A stretch of 42,825 nucleotides of DNA from Candidatus Chloroploca mongolica (GTDB lineage Bacteria > Chloroflexota > Chloroflexia > Chloroflexales > Chloroflexaceae): NCBI RefSeq assembly GCF_004762035.2, contig NZ_SIJK02000043.1, positions 1-42,825 on the forward strand. The letters are read 5' to 3'. Below, one piece after another: positions 1 to 7,532 of the stretch. Both the position numbers and the translations under genes were made by a program. A model generated the notes under the pieces. That model was given only the letters and a program-made list of their open reading frames with translations, had not been told where the DNA came from and did no database searches. The first letter of the stretch is position 1. Each line of letters opens with the position of its first letter.

Positions 1-134
1 TCGTAGCAGAAATGGTCATGACCCGCACATTATCTGAAAAACCTACCCCCAAAAGGGGCGCTTGCCCCATGCACATCTTTTCATAGTATACCATTTGCAG
101 CAGCTGTGCGGTAGGGCGTTTTGCACCCTGAGGG

Positions 135-163
135 TTGACAAAAGCGTCAAAAACGTGTACACT
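135..163 (+). promoter_or_regulatory. Sigma-70 promoter of the trmB-like gene
   Basis: A consensus -35 box TTGACA (135-140) is followed after exactly 17 bases by TACACT (158-163), five of six matches to the -10 consensus. Transcription would start near 170, about 50 bases before the ATG at 220. The -10 box touches the first base of a perfect palindrome at 163-194, which suggests repression at this promoter. Confidence 0.75.
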
Positions 164-194
164 TTATAGTAGTTCGGGTTTGAACTACTATAAA
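163..194. promoter_or_regulatory. Perfect 13-bp-arm palindrome, probable TrmB-type operator
   Basis: TTTATAGTAGTTC (163-175) and its exact reverse complement (182-194) are separated by six bases. The palindrome begins at the last base of the -10 box and covers the expected start site, so a bound dimer would block transcription of the downstream regulator and ATPase genes. TrmB-family regulators bind palindromes and often control their own genes. That this particular protein binds here is inferred from position. Confidence 0.7.
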
Positions 195-219
195 AGATAC
201 GTAGAAGAGAATCTCCCAT

Positions 220-999
220 ATGGCAACTGTACAGCTTCTGGATCAACTTGCAGCGCTCGGGTTGACTGAATATGAGTCGAAAGTCTACCTGGCGCTACTG
301 AGTGAAAACCCGGCCACGGGCTATCAAATCAGCAAGCGTTCGGGCGTCCCGCGTTCGATGGTCTACGAGGCCTTGGGGCGGCTCGAGGCACGTGGGGCGG
401 CGCTCAAATCTGAAGAGGAGAAGGCAACGCTGTACCGACCGGTTTCGCCGGCGCTGTTGCTTGACCGCTACGAGCGTGAAGCCCGCGAGCGTGCGGCCAA
501 TCTGCGTACTGAACTTTTGCCCCTGTACCATCAAGAAAAGACCGGGCGGCTCTGGAATTTCAGTGGGCGTAACGAGGCCTTGGCCTATGCCGGCGATCTG
601 ATTGATCGGGCCAAACGCGAACTGATGCTTGTCTTTACGGATGCCGACATTGAGGCTTTGCGTCATCGTCTCGAAGAAGCGCATGCCCGTGGGGTTGCGC
701 TGGGGGTCATTCTCACCGGTGACATCTCTTTTGAGCTTGGTCAGGTGGTACGTCATCCCAAACGGGAAACTGAATTGCACCGCATGGAAGAGACGCTGAT
801 TGTGGTTGCCGACGAGTGTGAATTTCTCATTGCTAGCGGTCATATGGTCACCTCGGCCACCGTCACAACCAACCCGAATATGGTCTTGATTGCCCGTCAG
901 TTTATCTGGATGGAACTCTTTGCCCAGCGCATTTTTGCTCGTCTGGGTCCTGAATTGCTTGAATTGCTGTCACCTGAAGATCGTCAGGTGTTACGTTAA
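220..999 (+). CDS. TrmB-family transcriptional regulator
   Basis: The 259-residue protein has a winged helix-turn-helix of TrmB type at residues 1-80: a helix-rich start (LGLTEYESKVYLALL), then a recognition segment (YQISKRSGVPRSMVYEALGRL) and a wing (LKSEEEKATLYRPVSP). This is followed by a coiled linker (about 85-105) and a C-terminal effector-type domain (about 110-250) resembling the phospholipase D-like sensor region of the family. TrmB-like proteins are dimeric repressors or activators that respond to sugars, redox state or other ligands; the ligand here cannot be read. The ATG at 220 follows a purine-rich AGAAGAGA stretch. The gene is first of a probable two-gene unit with the metal ATPase at 1083, with no clear terminator in the 83-base gap. 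The promoter carries a palindrome, so autoregulation is likely. Confidence 0.85.
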   Translation: MATVQLLDQLAALGLTEYESKVYLALLSENPATGYQISKRSGVPRSMVYEALGRLEARGAALKSEEEKATLYRPVSPALLLDRYEREARERAANLRTELLPLYHQEKTGRLWNFSGRNEALAYAGDLIDRAKRELMLVFTDADIEALRHRLEEAHARGVALGVILTGDISFELGQVVRHPKRETELHRMEETLIVVADECEFLIASGHMVTSATVTTNPNMVLIARQFIWMELFAQRIFARLGPELLELLSPEDRQVLR

Positions 1000-1082
1000 C
1001 GTGCTGGGCAGCAGGCCTGCGGCCCGTTGCGCAGCACGGTAGCCTCTGGTTGGGGGGCACACGCCTCCTAAAGGAACACCAT

Positions 1083-3011
1083 ATGATTACGTTATCAACC
1101 TCACGTCCTGAAACAAAGCCTGAACGTCGTCTTCAGTTTGATGCGACTTTTGTTGAACAATTGTTTGTTGTATTGACCCTGGTCGGCATTGTTGTCGGTG
1201 TTCTGCTAGAACGCGTAGAGGCGGCCCCCGGCCTGCTTTTGACGGTGCGGATGGCTACCTATTTTGTCGGTGGTTTCTTTGCCGTCATTGCGATCATCAA
1301 AGCCCTGCGCGAGCGCACGATTGAGGTCGATCTGCTGATGGTGCTCGCAGCGCTTGGAGCGGCCTATGTGGACGCCTGGACCGAGGGGGCGATCCTGCTT
1401 TTCCTCTTCTCGCTGAGCAATGTGTTGCAGAACTATGCGATGAATCGCACCCGCAGCGCGATCTCGTCACTGCTCGAGTTGCGCCCTGATACGGTGACGA
1501 TCCGGCGTGATGGCGAGCTTGAAGAGGTGCCGCTTGAGGCAATTGTGCCTGGCGACCTGGTTGTGCTGCGCCCCGGTGATCGGGTGCCGCTTGATGGCGT
1601 GATTATGCAGGGTACCGGCAATTTCGATGAGTCGGCCATTACCGGTGAGTCAATGCCGGTGCAAAAGGGTGTCGGTGCGACGATCCTGGCCGGTACGCTC
1701 AATCAGAGTGGTGCCATTGATATGCAGGTTGCGAAGACAGCCGAAGAGAGCACCCTGGCCCGCATTATTGGTATGGTCAGCGATGCCCAGGCCCGCAAGG
1801 CGCAGACGCAGAGCTTTCTCGACCGCGCCGAGCAGTGGTATGCAATGGGTGTCATTGCAACTGTGGCCCTCTTTATTCTGCTGGTGCCACCAATCTTTGG
1901 GGTGAACTTCAGCGATAATTTCTATCGTGGCATGGTTTTGCTGACCGTCGCTTCACCGTGCGCCCTGGTGATCAGCGTGCCCGCTGCGCTGCTCAGCGCC
2001 ATCGCCAACGCTGCGCGCAAAGGGGTACTCTTTAAGGGCGGTGCCCATCTTGAAGAGTTGAGCCGCGTGAAGGTCATTGCCTTTGATAAGACCGGGACGC
2101 TCACCTATGGTCGCCCTGAAGTGACTGATATCTTGCCCCAACCCGGCGTAACAGCGCATGCGTTGCTCGTGGCGGTGGCCCGCGCCGAGTACCAAAGCGA
2201 GCATCCGATCGCCAGGGCGATTCTGGCCTATGCCGAGGCGCAAGGTCTGGAGACCGACGAACCCGAAGCTTTCGAGGCGGTGACAGGGATGGGTGTGCGT
2301 GCAACCTGGGATGGCGAAGAGACCCTCGTTGGTGCGCCTAAACTCTTTGCGCATGCCGGTTTGTCGGTGCCCCAGGAACTGCTCGACGAAGTGGATCGTC
2401 TGGCGCTCGAAGGCCGTGGCACGGTGCTGCTGGCAGCCCGTGGTGGGCACTGGTTGGGTTTGATCACCGTGATGGATCGCGAGCGCCCCGATGCTGCCGC
2501 GCAACTGGCTGAGTTGCGCGCCGCAGGCATCGAACGCATTGTGATGCTCACCGGGGACAATGAGCGTGTCGCTGAAGCGTTGGGGCGTCGCCTTGGCATT
2601 GACGAAGTTCACGCCAGCCTGATGCCCGAAGATAAGCTGCGCATTGTTGAGGATCTGGGCCGTCGCTATGGCCCAACGGCAATGGTTGGCGACGGGGTCA
2701 ACGATGCTCCGGCGCTGGCAGCTGCCGCCAGTGGCATTGCGATGGGCGCGGCGGGCACCGATGCGGCCCTCGAAACGGCTGATATCGTCTTGATGCGTGA
2801 TGACCTCAGTGCCATTGCTTATGCCGTCAAGCTGAGCAAACGTACCCAGCGCATTGTCTGGCAGAATATCAGCTTTGCCCTCACTGTTGTTGTGGTGCTT
2901 GTGATCGCGACGCTCACCATCGGCATCCCGTTGCCCCTTGGCGTCGTCGGGCACGAGGGGAGTACGATTATCGTTGTGCTCAACGGCTTGCGCCTGTTAG
3001 CACATCGGTAG
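1083..3011 (+). CDS. P1B-type heavy-metal translocating ATPase, P1B-4-like
   Basis: This 642-residue membrane pump exports a transition metal at the cost of ATP. Visible landmarks are two hydrophobic helices (about 25-43 and 57-73), TGES (187-190) in the actuator domain, SPC (291-293) in the metal-binding helix, the phosphorylation motif DKTGT (335-339), SEHP in the nucleotide domain, GDGVNDAP in the hinge, and HEGST (624-628) near the C-terminus. SPC plus HEG(G/S)T, with no N-terminal metal-binding domain, defines the P1B-4 group, whose known members export Co, Fe(II) or related ions; CPC pumps for Cu or Zn/Cd differ. Substrate remains an inference. The ATG at 1083 is chosen over the upstream in-frame codon at 1050 because AAAGGA lies just before it. 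It probably shares the promoter and operator of the TrmB-like gene upstream. Confidence 0.9.
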   Translation: MITLSTSRPETKPERRLQFDATFVEQLFVVLTLVGIVVGVLLERVEAAPGLLLTVRMATYFVGGFFAVIAIIKALRERTIEVDLLMVLAALGAAYVDAWTEGAILLFLFSLSNVLQNYAMNRTRSAISSLLELRPDTVTIRRDGELEEVPLEAIVPGDLVVLRPGDRVPLDGVIMQGTGNFDESAITGESMPVQKGVGATILAGTLNQSGAIDMQVAKTAEESTLARIIGMVSDAQARKAQTQSFLDRAEQWYAMGVIATVALFILLVPPIFGVNFSDNFYRGMVLLTVASPCALVISVPAALLSAIANAARKGVLFKGGAHLEELSRVKVIAFDKTGTLTYGRPEVTDILPQPGVTAHALLVAVARAEYQSEHPIARAILAYAEAQGLETDEPEAFEAVTGMGVRATWDGEETLVGAPKLFAHAGLSVPQELLDEVDRLALEGRGTVLLAARGGHWLGLITVMDRERPDAAAQLAELRAAGIERIVMLTGDNERVAEALGRRLGIDEVHASLMPEDKLRIVEDLGRRYGPTAMVGDGVNDAPALAAAASGIAMGAAGTDAALETADIVLMRDDLSAIAYAVKLSKRTQRIVWQNISFALTVVVVLVIATLTIGIPLPLGVVGHEGSTIIVVLNGLRLLAHR

Positions 3012-3040
3012 AATGAATGAGAGCTTTGCCTGGCTCATAC

Positions 3041-3085
3041 TTGGGTGATGGATGGCGCTGCGTAGCAGCGCCATCCATCACCCAA
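3041..3085. terminator. Long perfect hairpin after the metal ATPase gene
   Basis: Arms of 21 bases (3041-3061 and 3065-3085) are perfectly complementary around a GTA loop. It lies 29 bases after the ATPase stop codon and just before a -10-like TATAAT at 3093. There is no T-run after the stem, so it would be an atypical (I-shaped) terminator or an RNA 3'-end stabiliser. The apex reads GCGTAGC, also seen in two other hairpins of the window. Confidence 0.6.
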
Positions 3086-3092
3086 ATTCTGC

Positions 3093-3098
3093 TATAAT
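3093..3098 (+). promoter_or_regulatory. -10 box upstream of the GT2 gene
   Basis: A perfect TATAAT occurs 46 bases before the chosen ATG at 3144. The -35 position (about 3070-3075, inside the hairpin arm) has no good match, so this is either an extended or activator-dependent promoter, or chance. Confidence 0.4.
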
Positions 3099-3143
3099 CA
3101 GGGAGGTTTGCTCGCGTTGTGTCGTATGCGGAGAATGCCCGGG

Positions 3144-3956
3144 ATGAAGAAGCCTCGCGTTGTTGTCGTGATGCCTGCCTATAATGCCGCTCGTACGCTC
3201 GAACGGACGTATCATGATATTCCGCCTGGTGTGGTTGACCACGTCATCCTGGTTGATGATGTTTCCCGCGATGAGACGGTTGAGATTGCACGGCAGCTCG
3301 GGATCGAGGTGGTGATCCATATCCAGAATCGGGGGTATGGGGGCAATCAAAAGACCTGCTACCTTGAGGCTCTGCGCGATGGAGCCGATATTGTGGTGAT
3401 GCTGCACCCCGATTATCAGTATGATTCGACGCGCATTGTTGAGCTGATTCGTCCGATTGTTGCCGGTGAATACGATATGATGCTTGGTTCGCGTTTGAAG
3501 CGCCAGCCGGGCCAACGCGGCGTTCCTGCGCTCGCCGGCGGGATGCCGGTCTGGAAGTATGTCTCGAACCGGTTTCTGACGATCTGCGAAAATGTTGTGC
3601 TTGGCCTCAACCTCTCCGAGTTTCATACCGGGTTTCGTGCCTACAATCGTCGTTTGCTCGAGACCGTACCGTTTCTGCTCAACTCGGATGATTTTGTCTT
3701 TGATACCGAGATGATTGTGCAGGCGGTGCAGTACGGCTTTCGCATTGGCGAGATTGCGGTGCCAACCCGCTATTTTGAAGAGGCGTCGTCGGTGAATTTT
3801 CAGCGCTCGGTGGTCTATGGGCTCGCAACGCTCAATGTGCTGCGCCGCATGATGCTCCATCGCTCTGGAATGCGCCGTTATCCCCAGTTTAGCGCCCGTC
3901 TGGCTGATGTGATCAGTCCACATCATAGCGAAGCTATTCTTGGTGAGCGTCAGTAG
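3144..3956 (+). CDS. GT2 glycosyltransferase, polyprenol-phosphate sugar synthase-like
   Basis: The 270-residue GT-A fold protein begins [16 protein letters not shown], the nucleotide-binding strand of family 2, followed by [12 protein letters not shown] (Asp38-Asp39) and HPDYQYD (90-94), which supply the nucleotide- and metal-binding acidic residues. Length and the lack of C-terminal membrane helices resemble dolichyl-phosphate-mannose synthase-like enzymes, which load a sugar from a nucleotide donor onto a polyprenyl phosphate. Start choice: the ATG at 3144 is preceded by GGAG at a spacing of ten; earlier in-frame codons at 3108, 3126 and 3135 are possible. Its stop codon (3954-3956) shares a base with the GTG start of the next gene, so the two are translationally coupled. 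This fits a lipid-linked sugar donor being made for the adjacent GT-C enzyme. Confidence 0.85.
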   Translation: MKKPRVVVVMPAYNAARTLERTYHDIPPGVVDHVILVDDVSRDETVEIARQLGIEVVIHIQNRGYGGNQKTCYLEALRDGADIVVMLHPDYQYDSTRIVELIRPIVAGEYDMMLGSRLKRQPGQRGVPALAGGMPVWKYVSNRFLTICENVVLGLNLSEFHTGFRAYNRRLLETVPFLLNSDDFVFDTEMIVQAVQYGFRIGEIAVPTRYFEEASSVNFQRSVVYGLATLNVLRRMMLHRSGMRRYPQFSARLADVISPHHSEAILGERQ

Positions 3957-6859
3957 TGGTGGCTGGCCGCGCTCTTCGCCAGGGTTTCGTTCATTCGCTC
4001 GTTCCTCTGCTGTTGCTCGGGCTTACCGTCCTGCTCCTGGTGCTGGCTCTCCGCACGGCCCCGCCGCTCCAGGTTGATGTTGGCGATACGGGCGATCTTC
4101 GTTTTCTCACCGGTTTTTACACACCTGAAACCGGCTTTGGCGAAAGCTTTCGCTGGAGTGGCCCCGAGGCGCGGTTTGTGTTGCACGGTGCCCCTGCGGC
4201 TCCTACGGTATTCTTGCTCCAGTTGAGTGGCGAACGCCTCCTTGCCCAGGGCGAACCCGAGGTGGCACTTGTCCAGGGTGCCAGCGAGGTGGCGCGCTTT
4301 GCGGTGCAGGCTGGCTGGCGCAGCTATGAGGTGCTGCTGCCCTCGGGGGCAGTGGCGACACCCGGCGGGAGTGCGCTTCCGCTCGCGCTAGTGACAGCGG
4401 TGAGCACGCCTGGAGCCAGCGATGCGGCACGTGATTTTCGCCCCCTTGGGCTGCCAGTATCGCATGTTGGCGTCGCTGCCCTTGAAGGGCCACACACGCC
4501 CGCGCTTATCCGGTCGCTCTGGCTCACCTGGTTGCTGGCGCTGGTTGCTGGCAGCCTGGCCTTGCTTGATGCACTGCTCTTGCCGCGCCGACGAGCAAGC
4601 CTGTGGCTACGGGCGAGTCTGGTGATCGGGTTTGGTGGAACAATCCTGATCCTCTGGGCCGCACGCGATCCCTTCGGGCTTGCCTGGGTCTTGCCGCCCA
4701 CGCCGTGGATCCTGGGGACAGGCACGCTCTTGCTGGGGGTTGGGTTGGTTTTTGCGCTTGCGGGGGACGCGGAGCGAGATGATGCGCAAGCACCTGATGG
4801 TGGTGCGGGAAAACGCCCCTCCCCCCTCGTGGGAGCGGAGCGAGATGATGCGCAAGCACCTGAAGGCGGTGCGGGAAAACGCCCCTCTCCCCTCGTGGGA
4901 GCGGAGCGAGGTGATGCGCAAACGCCTAATGGCGGTGCGGGAAAACGCCCCTCCCCCCTCGTGGGAGCGGGGTTGGGGGTGGGGGGAGCGTCGGGGTTCG
5001 CACTGGTGGCGGGGATGGCGCTGCTTGCTGTGGCCGTTGGCTTGCTCAATACGCAAACGAGTGTGGCTGGTGGATTGATCCTGGCGCTCGTGGCCCTTAT
5101 GCTAGTGGCCGGTGGCCCGTATGGGCTCGGCAAAGATGGGTGGGTACGCGGCGGCCCCGATCTTTCCCAGAAACATGCGCTGCTGCTGCTCGGCTTGATC
5201 CTGGTGCTCGCCGTCGGCTTGCGGCTCTTTCGACTTGATGAGATGCCGTTTGGCCTGTGGCGCGACGAAGCGCGTCACGGTCTTTTTGCCCAGCGCATTC
5301 GTGATTACCCTGATTACCGACCGATCTATATCGCCAACGAGAACCTTGATGCATCGCAACTCGACCTAAATGCCGCACCGCTCTCGATCCACTTGCCTGC
5401 GCTCGGACTCTACCCCTTTGCGCTCGCCTTGCACCTCTGGGGCGAAAATCTCTGGTCGATGCGCGTGATGAGTGGCCTCGGCGGGGCGCTGACGGTCGTG
5501 CCGCTCTACGGCTTCGCGACATGGCTCAGCGGGCGGCGGAGCATCGGGCTTGTTGCGGCTTTCTTGCTGGCGGTCTCAAGTTGGCATATTACCGTCAGTC
5601 GGCTCGTCTTTCCTACGATCTTTGACCCACTGCTGACCCTCAGTGGCCTCTGGTTGCTCGGGTTGGGGCTGAGCGGAGGGGGGCGAACAGCGCACGTGTA
5701 CCCACCGATCCTGTCGCACACGACGGGCAGCCCGTTGGCGAGGGGAACTGATGCTCGCCCGGGGCACCACCGGTTCTTCTGGATGGCGTATTGTCTGCTC
5801 GGGGGCGCGAGCATTGGTCTGGCGATGCAGACGTATCACACGGGACGGCTGGCCCCTGTGGCGGCGGCGTGGCTGGCGCTGGTGCTCTTGTTGCGCGAGC
5901 CACGGGCGTGGCGCGGCTGGTTGCGTGGCAGTCTTGTGGCAAGCCTGGGGTTGTTGCTGACCGTGACACCGCTGCTGCTCTTTGCGCTCAACCAACCCGA
6001 AGCCTTCAACGACCGGGTGGGCCAGGTTTTTCTTTTGAGTGACGAGGCGCGGCAAGGCGCGGCGCCGCTAGAAATGCTTGATCAATCACTCCACCAGCAC
6101 CTGCTGATGTTTCACGTGCAGGGCGACCTGAATGGGCGGCACCACGCCCCTGGACGACCGATGTTTGACTATGTCACTGGCATTGGCCTGCTGCTCGGCA
6201 GCGTCGTCTTGCTCCGATCGGCGCGTGATTGGCGCACCCTGATCGTGGCAGGCTTGTTTCTGCTGGGCCTGGCCCCGAGTGCGCTGGCGGTCGATGCCCC
6301 CCACGGCATGCGAAGCCTCAACGCCGCTGCGTATGGCGTGATCATTGCGGCCCTGGGCTGGAACGCACTGGGGTGGAGCCTGCGCCAGCGCGGGGTGCAG
6401 CTTGCGCGGGGCATGCGCCGCAGCATCGTGGCAATGCTGGCGAGCCTGGTGATCGTGCTCAACGCAACGGTCTATTTTGTGGTGATGCCACCGCAGCGCG
6501 AAGTCTTTCTCGTCTTCTACCCAGTGCAGAGCCAGATGGGGGCGTACATTCGTGCCGTCGCAAACGAAAACGGCGGCGAACTACCAAGGCAGATCTACGT
6601 CGCTGAAGGCCTGAAAAATGATCAGATCTTCATGTTTCTGACCTCAGGCCTGCACATCGAAACCTTTCGCGGGGCAAGCCTATCGGCGCCGCCGGAACCA
6701 GGGGCACTCTTTCTCTTTGGGGGCTACTTTGCCGACGAAGAGGCCGCTCTACTCGCTCCGATCCTTGGCCTCGACGCCGCACCGACGGGCAGTGGACCAG
6801 CGTTTCCTGACGGGCAAGGGGTGACGTTTTATATGTATGAGGTGGGTGTATTGCCGTGA
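3956..6859 (+). CDS. GT-C (ArnT/PMT-like) membrane glycosyltransferase, paralogue 1
   Basis: The predicted protein has 967 residues. It starts with a signal-anchor helix, then a soluble extracytoplasmic beta-rich region (about 40-180), then many hydrophobic helices. The motif RDEARH at 436-441, in the first loop after a membrane helix, corresponds to the acidic catalytic motif of GT39/GT83-type enzymes that use polyprenyl-phosphate sugars. The GTG start overlaps the stop of the GT2 gene by one base. The gene is clearly paralogous to the one at 15856-18660, with shared blocks such as GLWRDEARHG, FGLWRDE and QREVFLVFYPVQSQMGAY. It differs by three in-frame copies of a 22-residue repeat (about residues 272-337) between two membrane segments, and by a short insert near 5690-5760. 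The acceptor (protein, lipid or wall polymer) cannot be told. Confidence 0.8.
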   Translation: MVAGRALRQGFVHSLVPLLLLGLTVLLLVLALRTAPPLQVDVGDTGDLRFLTGFYTPETGFGESFRWSGPEARFVLHGAPAAPTVFLLQLSGERLLAQGEPEVALVQGASEVARFAVQAGWRSYEVLLPSGAVATPGGSALPLALVTAVSTPGASDAARDFRPLGLPVSHVGVAALEGPHTPALIRSLWLTWLLALVAGSLALLDALLLPRRRASLWLRASLVIGFGGTILILWAARDPFGLAWVLPPTPWILGTGTLLLGVGLVFALAGDAERDDAQAPDGGAGKRPSPLVGAERDDAQAPEGGAGKRPSPLVGAERGDAQTPNGGAGKRPSPLVGAGLGVGGASGFALVAGMALLAVAVGLLNTQTSVAGGLILALVALMLVAGGPYGLGKDGWVRGGPDLSQKHALLLLGLILVLAVGLRLFRLDEMPFGLWRDEARHGLFAQRIRDYPDYRPIYIANENLDASQLDLNAAPLSIHLPALGLYPFALALHLWGENLWSMRVMSGLGGALTVVPLYGFATWLSGRRSIGLVAAFLLAVSSWHITVSRLVFPTIFDPLLTLSGLWLLGLGLSGGGRTAHVYPPILSHTTGSPLARGTDARPGHHRFFWMAYCLLGGASIGLAMQTYHTGRLAPVAAAWLALVLLLREPRAWRGWLRGSLVASLGLLLTVTPLLLFALNQPEAFNDRVGQVFLLSDEARQGAAPLEMLDQSLHQHLLMFHVQGDLNGRHHAPGRPMFDYVTGIGLLLGSVVLLRSARDWRTLIVAGLFLLGLAPSALAVDAPHGMRSLNAAAYGVIIAALGWNALGWSLRQRGVQLARGMRRSIVAMLASLVIVLNATVYFVVMPPQREVFLVFYPVQSQMGAYIRAVANENGGELPRQIYVAEGLKNDQIFMFLTSGLHIETFRGASLSAPPEPGALFLFGGYFADEEAALLAPILGLDAAPTGSGPAFPDGQGVTFYMYEVGVLP
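4769..4966 (+). repeat. Three in-frame 66-bp tandem repeats inside the GT-C gene
   Basis: Three copies start at 4769, 4835 and 4901, and each encodes a 22-residue unit of the form AERDDAQAP-x-GGAGKRPSPLVG. A partial continuation (GCGG then a G-rich stretch) follows at 4967. The nucleotide core CCCCTCCCCCCTCGTGGGAG is GC-rich and partly palindromic, like dispersed intergenic repeats. Because 66 is a multiple of three, the array stays open in frame. The paralogue at 15856 lacks it, so it is probably an insertion that was amplified within the gene. Confidence 0.9.
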
Positions 6860-6890
6860 TGAGTAGTCTGTGAAGTGTATGTGCTGATGA

Positions 6891-6912
6891 TTTGACGCAA
6901 AGACGCAAAAGC
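6891..6912 (+). repeat. Copy of a short dispersed GACGCAAAG motif
   Basis: The intergenic stretch between the convergent GT-C and PIN genes holds two tandem 9-mers of the type GACGCAAAG. A longer copy in inverse orientation is found at 31819-31846. Function is unknown. Nothing else was recognised in 6860-6971. Confidence 0.4.
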
Positions 6913-6971
6913 TGTGGGCCAGCAGCAGGATCTACCGGTTTTAGGCTTCTCTCCGACAGGATGCTAGGAGG

Positions 6972-7532
6972 CTATGAAGCTCCAGTTGGTGTAGATGCTG
7001 AAACCGCCCAGATCTCGTAACGGTCGTAGCCGTACTTAGCTTGAGCAATTTCAAGGATTCGCTTCAGGCGTTCGTCGCGGGTGACTAAACGCAAGTCATA
7101 TTGCACAGCAACACTTACGATCCAAAGATCGTTTTCCTGGATACCAAGTTCGCGAGCACTCGTCGTATCACGCAACTCTTCAGGGCGCTTGGCTTTTATT
7201 CGTCCGCGCATATCGCGTGGCGCGTATCGCCGAAAAAGTTCGCCACGCAGGACGCTGTAGTACTGACTTGTATCTTTATCTACGGGCCAGACAAAATAGG
7301 TCTCCATGGCATCACGTACAGCTTGGTGCCGACTTGGATCGGCACCATCAGTGATGTTAAGGCCATAGGCTACTTCGCCAATGGAGATAGCGCAAACCGC
7401 AATGGTGCTTTCTCCGAGAGCGCTTAATCTCCCTCGAATCAGCGCATGATCCTTGTTGCCGCCATCCCACGCGATACTGGCAACGGAGGTATCGAGTAAG
7501 TAGGCGTCAGGCGTCGATGTCATAATCATCAT
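6972..7532 (-). CDS. PIN-domain protein, putative ribonuclease
   Basis: From the ATG at 7532 the product is 186 residues. It shows the PIN signature: YLLDTSVASIAW with Asp14, AISIGEVAYGL with Glu53, ENDLWIVSVAV with Asp135 and LVTRDERL with Asp153. These four acidic residues form the Mg-dependent nuclease centre in VapC-type toxins. The start is uncertain: 7523 and a TTG at 7562 are in frame and none has a clear ribosome binding site. Whichever is used, the start lies within the 3' end of the methylase gene (stop at 7507), so translation is probably coupled. No VapB-like antitoxin gene is adjacent on either side, so this is not an ordinary toxin-antitoxin pair. The overlap instead suggests that it works with the methylase. 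Confidence 0.8.
   Translation of the reverse strand: MMIMTSTPDAYLLDTSVASIAWDGGNKDHALIRGRLSALGESTIAVCAISIGEVAYGLNITDGADPSRHQAVRDAMETYFVWPVDKDTSQYYSVLRGELFRRYAPRDMRGRIKAKRPEELRDTTSARELGIQENDLWIVSVAVQYDLRLVTRDERLKRILEIAQAKYGYDRYEIWAVSASTPTGAS

Noticed and set aside
55-68. Terminator of a gene upstream of the window
   Set aside because: The stem is only five base pairs with no T-run and the upstream gene is not visible.
1953-2954. Long open frame (333 codons) antisense to the metal ATPase gene
   Set aside because: It mirrors the codons of the ATPase gene, which has all family motifs, and has no ribosome binding site or recognisable domain.
3078-3926. 282-codon open frame antisense to the GT2 gene
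   Set aside because: It lies opposite a clear glycosyltransferase; composition is that of a shadow frame.
6972-7532. Classical VapBC toxin-antitoxin pair
   Set aside because: No antitoxin-like gene lies next to the PIN gene; its neighbour is the methylase.
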